This document shows positions 60,501 through 64,000 of a stretch of 64,000 nucleotides of DNA, piece after piece; within the stretch, counting starts at the first letter, position 1, and the number at the start of each line of letters is the position of its first letter. A program made the translations under genes and the position numbers. Below the pieces are notes generated by a model that searched no databases, had not been told where the DNA came from, and saw nothing but the letters and a program-made list of their open reading frames with translations. Source of the stretch: Acetobacter oeni (lineage in GTDB: Bacteria > Pseudomonadota > Alphaproteobacteria > Acetobacterales > Acetobacteraceae); the NCBI RefSeq assembly GCF_011516825.1, contig NZ_WOTA01000006.1, forward strand, positions 1 to 64,000. Reading direction: 5' to 3'.

Positions 60501-60569
60501 CGCACGCGTCTGGAACAGGCTGTCAGTCTGGCGGCGGAGAGCCGGTCCGACAGGGAGGACGTTCTCTGA
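54537..60569 (+). CDS. DUF4011/SF1 helicase/nuclease protein with transglutaminase-like N-terminus (Hhe-like defence candidate)
   Basis: A 2010-residue multidomain protein. Residues about 200-350 form a transglutaminase-like domain with C247 (KLGTCLDTALLFA), H273 (KGHAFTGVW) and probable D348 (VIDIHRAR). DUF4011 starts near 406 (RRWCNRLLDMSSRNRLLNL). The SF1 helicase has Walker A 732-739 (GPPGTGKS), Walker B 1375-1378 (DEAS), GDPKQLPP at 1399, and motif VI near 1607 (NVAITRAREK). A PD-(D/E)xK nuclease of the Vsr/MTES_1575 kind follows, with D1697 (FRIDLG) and E1714/D1716 (GVECDG). DUF3320 lies near 1850-1990. The order recalls the single-gene Hhe (DUF4011-helicase-Vsr) antiphage protein. All motifs are intact. 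GGAAG precedes the start. Function here is inferred. Confidence 0.85.
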   Translation: MNSGPPDTLNTPDTTPEYQRDAPEGLRLSFSLQDSINASLWENSVPVLQELSLENHTEQNFPRLDVTIASEPPLIRPRTWHLQDVGAGKFCAIGGLELTLDGAALLKQTEASRAEVTFTVIAPSEADTEGTPEPLLRDTTVVRVLARNEWGGLSGIPDILAAFVLPNDPAVARILRGASTVLKEAEKPHSLEGYQGSKARVWEQVQAIWHAVCALDITYVNPPASFIESGQRIRLPTQIMEEKLGTCLDTALLFASCLEAAGLHPVIVLTKGHAFTGVWLADTDAGASVMQDLPALRNRLKLDDLKVFETTLVTLARKPAFTVACEKGELNLRNAGEDEDNTFREVIDIHRARLRKIHPLSSQAAPSATTDAEADEEGAQLPVFDAAPALREDAHEQAEDLSGAPDDRIRRWCNRLLDMSSRNRLLNLPKSEKQIIEIDCPDAEELENILAGMRAGGKVKPLRLCAWPDMMKNGDPRNAALHHERHHDEAALTYAKGSLQRGELLIDRTEPVVQTALTEIYRRAQAAEQEGGSNILFLTVGALAWTKKDGDRPWLAPLILVPVVLERPSVKSGFTLRAHGDDSRVNITLLEMLRTEYALRIPELEGDSLPEDESGLDVGKIIEIFRLRLRKVPGWEVRDHVTLTTLSFAKFLMWKDLTERQDSLRCNDVARRLLDGVTSDAGDLSGGTFTETDGGLDDTLAKAGLICPMEADSSQLKAVARAAAGENFVLIGPPGTGKSQTITNIIANTLAQGRTVLFVAEKRAALEVVRNRLRQIDLSEFCLDLFSPKASKMEVLEQLGSARDVADRFDESFWTYSHTQIGQLRGELNAYVHELHKRWRNGWTPYRGIGVSLRASDARLMDLSFSWSGPDAHSEDDYRQLEAAAEDLADVHKRIGDVAASPALAGLARTGWGPQWEQDFLGAVRTLRAGLERLVPVARDTRKLLGLDTACFSLSALLRTNDLCSQMLNHEASAWAFSEKAPEIRDVILAEQPYVTRHRSLTGELEAGWKPEVTTLPLEELLKTWRDAKEKSVFQFLARSKAQKSVRGQLASHVTGEIPEECEAELERLVELQAIEKRLGDAPHAATVGAGLWRGLDTDFDRIDACQTWGKITRATLAACAPDVSALLTARTQLTTLLRDGQDLLQSGGAACATFGKFSSELQTVTDALDALSGLSGADAVGLVDAGASDWPALLIARLDSWTSAARDLRDWCNWKLTCQKAVRLGLAPLVEAIEKGLLPPERTVEIFRANYARWWIAGAVEQSPLLRGFIAATHEKSIERFRELDRQLMAMASRMTRARLAGQIPDEQARQADPEYKVLTRELAKKARHLPVRQLAEKMPGALRSLTPCLMMSPLSVAQYLPHDAAPFDLVIFDEASQIPTWDAIGVIGRGRQVIVVGDPKQLPPTNFFGNTADDESDDPESVDLESILDECLGAGIPPVWLTWHYRSRHESLIAFSNHAYYHGQLVTFPSPATKDNAVSFRFVPDGVYMRGSQRTNPVEAHAVVAEALRLLRDGSNRTLGIVTFNSQQQALIMDLLEKARGDHPDIERFFGEEAAEPVLIRNLENVQGEERDVMLFSLTFGPDQAGHITLNFGALNRDGGERRLNVAITRAREKLVVFGSLRPEQIDLNRTSARGVHDLRGFLTFAGHGASALVGLPKGSVGDFDSIFEEEVAALLRQKGWQVVPQVGVSAFRIDLGVVDPESPATFLAGVECDGATYHRSATARDRDRLRQGVLEKLGWTILRIWSTDWWTNAPRECDRIDIALRATLEIRQKQRAEQAEKDRLAAEAAVAAVPVSARPEAPPTGADVSLPEAGAVPEPPVQTPPEPLFAKAPVRDDVASSPALQADHDRFFDEDYAPVLADLIARHIEQNGPVREDLLVRYVSRLHDFGRAGSDIRERITNAIPSGLRRTDEEPGIFLWPESVSPESGMVFPAPAKGETLDPATVPLAVLAARARSHLEAGLNPEAGLLALRADCGLSRMSGGTRTRLEQAVSLAAESRSDREDVL

Positions 60570-60778
60570 CCTTCTGGCGCAATGTGATGCGTCTTCCCTG
60601 TTGCGGCGTGATACGGCGGGCGGGCCACCGGAAAAACACACAGGGGACAAAAAGCGCGCGGCGAACCGCTCTCTGTCCTGTCACAACGCTGGTCCCGCCC
60701 CCCCTGGACAGGGTATAGTCTTTCCAACGGCGGTGTCTTCCGGGGCACTGGCCGCCCAACAACACACCGGTTGGTTCC

Positions 60779-62077
60779 GTGCTTCTCCTGTTCCTGGGCG
60801 TTGTCGCCCTTGTCCTTCTTATTGCCATCAGCATCCTGATTTCTCTCTCCGAAATCTCCTTCGCCGCTGCCAGGGACGTGCGTCTTCGCGCGCGCGCCGA
60901 TACCGGTGACGAGAGGGCCACTGCTTTTCTTGCACTGCGCCGCAACAGCGGCCAGGTGATGACCGTTCTGCAGATTCTGCTGAATGCGGTTGGCATTCTT
61001 GGGGGCATGATCAGTTCGGAAATGCTGGCTCCGCCGATTGCGACGATTCTTGCCGGGTGGGGGCTCGATAAGGCCAGCGCGGAGAGTATTGCTTCCGCCA
61101 CGGGCTTTATTTTCACCACGGGTGTTTTCGTTCTGTTTGCGGATCTTCTGCCCAAGCGCATTGCGATGAACGCGCCGGACCGCATCGCGCTGTCTGTCGG
61201 CTGGTTTCCGGCTGCGGCTTTGCGTGTGCTTTATCCCTTTGTCTGGGTCTTTTCTAAAATCTCCGATGCTCTGCTCAGGGTGCTGAAGATTCCCGCTGCG
61301 TCCGCGGTTGAGCCGGTTACGCCGGAAGATCTCCGGGCCATTCTTGCTGCCGGCACCGCTTCAGGCGTGTTGCTGGAGCAGGAACATCAGATGATCCAGA
61401 ATGTTCTGGGTTTGCAGGATCGTTCGGTCACCTCGGCGATGACGCCGCGTGATGAAATCGTTTATCTCGACATTCAGGAGTCGCCGGAAATTCAGCGCGA
61501 CAAGGTTCGTGTGCGTCCTTATTCGCGGTATCCGCTGTGCAACGGGGGGCTCGACCATGTGATCGGCTCCATTCGTGCGGAGGACGTTCTTGTTGTTGCC
61601 GTGGATTCTCCGACCACGCCGATTTCGAAACTGCGCCGCGACGTGCTCTCTGTTCCCGAGACCCTGAATCTCTGGGACACTCTGGCCCAGTTCGATACGC
61701 ACGGGGCTGGTTTTGCGCTTGTGGTCAGCGAATACGGCATGATCGTGGGGCTCATCACGTTCAAGGATATTATGGGCGCACTGATGGACGGTCTTGCCAA
61801 TCCGTTCGAGGAGCAGGCCATTGTCCGTCGTGACGAGAATTCCTGGCTGATCGACGGGGCGGCTCCGATTGGCGATGTGATTCGTGAGCTTGGCGTGGCT
61901 GATCTGCCTGACAGCGCGTCCTTTGACACTATCGGTGGGTTTGTCATGCATCGTCTTCGTCGCATGGCCCGCAAAGCCGACCGGATCGACGCTGCCGGGT
62001 TCCGTTTTGAAGTGGTTGATGTCGAAGGTTTCCGCATCAACCAGCTTCTTGTGACCCGGCTGGAGCGCAAGGATTAA
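60779..62077 (+). CDS. CorC/HlyC-type CBS membrane protein (YtfL-like)
   Basis: A 432-residue protein. The N-terminal DUF21/CNNM domain has four hydrophobic segments (LLFLGVVALVLLIAISILIS first, with S-L-S-E-I-S-F-A-A-A after it). A CBS pair follows (SAMTPRDEIVYLDIQESPEI and VPETLNLWDTLAQFDTHGAG with MIVGLITFKDIMG), then a C-terminal CorC_HlyC domain (WLIDGAAPIGDVIRELGVAD). Family members influence magnesium, cobalt or other cation transport. The start is GTG at 60779. It lies 210 bases after the DUF4011 helicase gene on the same strand, with no sign of coupling. Confidence 0.88.
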   Translation: MLLLFLGVVALVLLIAISILISLSEISFAAARDVRLRARADTGDERATAFLALRRNSGQVMTVLQILLNAVGILGGMISSEMLAPPIATILAGWGLDKASAESIASATGFIFTTGVFVLFADLLPKRIAMNAPDRIALSVGWFPAAALRVLYPFVWVFSKISDALLRVLKIPAASAVEPVTPEDLRAILAAGTASGVLLEQEHQMIQNVLGLQDRSVTSAMTPRDEIVYLDIQESPEIQRDKVRVRPYSRYPLCNGGLDHVIGSIRAEDVLVVAVDSPTTPISKLRRDVLSVPETLNLWDTLAQFDTHGAGFALVVSEYGMIVGLITFKDIMGALMDGLANPFEEQAIVRRDENSWLIDGAAPIGDVIRELGVADLPDSASFDTIGGFVMHRLRRMARKADRIDAAGFRFEVVDVEGFRINQLLVTRLERKD

Positions 62078-62086
62078 CCGGGGGTT

Positions 62087-64000
62087 TCACGCTTCTTCGC
62101 CGGTTTCCTCCAGGTAGGGCAGCAGGGCGGTCCGGACCCGTGCCAGTTCCTCTTCGACGGCCCTTATCCGGTCTGCCGGTCTGGCCGGACTGTCGGGCGC
62201 GCCCCAGCGGCGACAGAGCGCCATAAGCCGGTCGGCGCCGACATTCGCGGCGGCGCTTTTCAGGGCATGGGCTGCATCGGGCAGGCCGTCCATATCTTCT
62301 GCTTCGCAGGCGGCTTTCATCTGTCCGACTGTTATTCCGGCATCCTGAAGAAATTCGGCGACCACGTCGGCACGAAAGGCCGCGCCGCCCAGCGTGTCGA
62401 GATCCTGCATTGCTTTCCGGTTCACACCGGAGCCGGGGAGTGCGACCACGACGGCATCTCTGGCGGGCGGCGCATCCGGTGCGGGGTCTTTCGCGCTCAT
62501 ATCCGGCTCTGTTTTCGCCGATCCATAGAGGTCGAGCAGGTCGAGCAGTTGTCCGGCGTCAACGGGTTTGAGCAGGAAGGCGTCCATTCCGGCCTCGTGG
62601 CAACGCTCCCGGATCAGCGGCGAGGCATCCGCGGTCAGGGCGATGATCGGGGTGTGCTGTCCGTCGGCGGCCTCGCGCAGGCGCCACATTCTGGTCGTCT
62701 CGATGCCATTTCGTAACGGCATGTTGACATCCATCAGCACCAGGTCGAACGGTTCATGCTCAAGCGCGTCCAGAGCGGCGTCTCCGTTGCTGACGGAGAC
62801 CCATTCATGACCGGCCTGCTCCAGAATTTTCGCGGCGACCATGAAGCTGACCAGATAATCTTCCGCGATGAGTACCTTGTATTTTCTACCGTCGTTTTTC
62901 ATGACCGGCTGCCTGAGTTCTGAATGATCGGGCATAATATGGGTGAGCAGGGTTAATGCGGCGCGTATCCGGTCGGGATGGTCTGTCAGGGAGACTTCGC
63001 AGAGCGCCATATCACCTGTCTTGCCGGGATGCGTCTCCTCGTTCCGGACGGGCCCGACAAATGTCAGATGAGGCAGAAGAACCGGAACGGTCCTGAGTCT
63101 GTCTTTACAAATGTGTACGGCGAGGGCGGAGGAAGACGGGTCTGTCGCCAGAATGGCGCGTCCGTTCAGTTGCCGAAGCTGTGCGCCGGCTTCTTCGACG
63201 GTTTGCACGACTTCTACAAACAGGTTCATACCGCGTAGCTGCCGGAACAGCGTCTTCCGCTGCTCATGCGACCGGGTGAGAAAAATGATCGGAGGCCATT
63301 TTCTGTTTTCAGGGCCGGTTATTTTTTCGACATCATAGGTGAACTGGAATCTGCTTCCTTCTCCAGGAGTGCTTTCAGCGGTCAGGCGGCCGCCGTGCAG
63401 GTCGACCAGCTTGCGGCAAATCGCAAGTCCGAGCCCTGTTCCGCCAAAACGGGCCGGGACAGTGCCATCCGCCTGGGTAAACGAATCAAAGATATGCGCG
63501 ATTGCAGAAGGGGGTATCCCGATTCCTGTATCCCGCACCGTGACATGTAGTTCCGTTGTTCCGTCTGGTTTTTCTTTTCCGTCGAGTGCGACGGTAACGG
63601 AGCCATGGATCGTGAACTTTACGGCGTTGGAAACTATATTTCGTAAAATATCTTCAAGATGATGTTTATCGCCGTTTGCCCAGGGGGGCACGGATGGCGA
63701 GACGGCGCATGTCAGAGTCAGTCCCTTGCGGCGTGCTTCCACATGGAGCATGCCGATGACATGTCTTACGGAGGCCATCACGGCAAAAGGCTGCGTCCGG
63801 ACGGGCATGCGCCCGTCTTCAAGGCGGGAAAACTCCAGTAATCCGTTGATGGTATTCAGGAGAGACAGACCTGCTTCGTGAATGATGCTGACCATATCAA
63901 GCTGTTCGCTGTTCAGCGGTCCGGATTTTAAAATCGGGCCAAGCCCGAGAATGGCGTTTAAGGGTATGCGCAGTTCATGACTGACAGTGGCGACGAAAAA
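62087..64000 (-). CDS. Hybrid sensor histidine kinase, 5' end outside window
   Basis: A partial protein whose N-terminal sensor lies beyond base 64000. It opens within the H-box (FVATVSHELRIPLNAILGLG), with its phospho-acceptor His. The ATPase domain follows: NIVSNAVKFTIHG (N-box), VRDTGIGIPPSA (G1) and FGGTGLGLAICR (G2). Next come a receiver with KVLIAEDYLVSFMVAAKILE, phospho-acceptor Asp in LVLMDVNMPLRNG and the Lys in FLLKPVDAG, and a C-terminal HPt domain with AHALKSAAANVGA. The visible part is 637 residues. This is a BarA-like phosphorelay kinase. It is convergent with the CorC-type gene. The input signal and the partner regulator are not visible. Confidence 0.9.
   Translation of the reverse strand, partial: FFVATVSHELRIPLNAILGLGPILKSGPLNSEQLDMVSIIHEAGLSLLNTINGLLEFSRLEDGRMPVRTQPFAVMASVRHVIGMLHVEARRKGLTLTCAVSPSVPPWANGDKHHLEDILRNIVSNAVKFTIHGSVTVALDGKEKPDGTTELHVTVRDTGIGIPPSAIAHIFDSFTQADGTVPARFGGTGLGLAICRKLVDLHGGRLTAESTPGEGSRFQFTYDVEKITGPENRKWPPIIFLTRSHEQRKTLFRQLRGMNLFVEVVQTVEEAGAQLRQLNGRAILATDPSSSALAVHICKDRLRTVPVLLPHLTFVGPVRNEETHPGKTGDMALCEVSLTDHPDRIRAALTLLTHIMPDHSELRQPVMKNDGRKYKVLIAEDYLVSFMVAAKILEQAGHEWVSVSNGDAALDALEHEPFDLVLMDVNMPLRNGIETTRMWRLREAADGQHTPIIALTADASPLIRERCHEAGMDAFLLKPVDAGQLLDLLDLYGSAKTEPDMSAKDPAPDAPPARDAVVVALPGSGVNRKAMQDLDTLGGAAFRADVVAEFLQDAGITVGQMKAACEAEDMDGLPDAAHALKSAAANVGADRLMALCRRWGAPDSPARPADRIRAVEEELARVRTALLPYLEETGEEA

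Noticed and set aside
1-64000. CRISPR arrays, tRNA and rRNA genes
   Set aside because: No regularly spaced direct repeats, and no cloverleaf or rRNA-like segments were recognised by eye on either strand.

Overview
The window looks like chromosomal DNA of an acetic acid bacterium (Acetobacteraceae, Alphaproteobacteria; closest in feel to Gluconacetobacter, Komagataeibacter or Acetobacter). This is an inference from high GC with GCG/CTG-rich codons, a GPR1/FUN34/YaaH acetate carrier, an enterobacterial-style complex I operon with fused nuoCD, a KGG-repeat stress protein and an IS5-family remnant. No rRNA, tRNA or CRISPR array was seen.

Layout. 1-1886 is almost gene-free and holds a decayed IS5-type transposase. 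1887-7272 has small stand-alone units: a TetR regulator divergent from a small membrane protein with twin palindromic operators, a secreted two-cysteine protein, a glycosyltransferase, a 2-oxoglutarate/Fe(II) oxygenase, a KGG protein and a Sel1-repeat protein. 7288-13209 is a minus-strand glycan-type locus: a DegT aminotransferase, an FAD oxidoreductase and three glycosyltransferase-like proteins, visibly less GC-rich than the core. 13734-23838 is a metabolic mosaic: alpha/beta hydrolase, SDR, acetate carrier, TetR with a cysteine-hydrolase relative, VanX-type dipeptidase, a broken membrane protein gene, a shikimate-dehydrogenase-like protein, LysR, bicupin and CBS protein.

23888-38709 is a complete nuoABCDEFGHIJKLMN operon on the minus strand for respiratory complex I. 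Its genes are tightly packed and mostly overlap. 39444-44901 is the phosphate regulon core pstC-pstA-pstB-phoU-phoB-phoR on the plus strand, with pstS detached at 50089. Pho-box-like repeats lie before both pstC and pstS. Between them sit an EamA transporter, a LysR/FAD-enzyme pair, a secreted protein and an XRE regulator coupled to a four-helix membrane protein that carries a one-base frameshift.

50089-64000 holds pstS, a peptide-deformylase-like protein that has lost two metal ligands, a likely acquired glycosyltransferase, xylulokinase, a 2010-residue DUF4011/SF1-helicase/nuclease protein (the strongest defence-system candidate here), a CorC/HlyC-type CBS membrane protein, and the 3' part of a hybrid sensor kinase that runs off the window.

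Recurring non-coding structure includes a dispersed double-hairpin repeat (three copies), several regulator-linked palindromes, and hairpins at convergent gene ends. All calls were made by eye from sequence; family names are from memory and were not searched.
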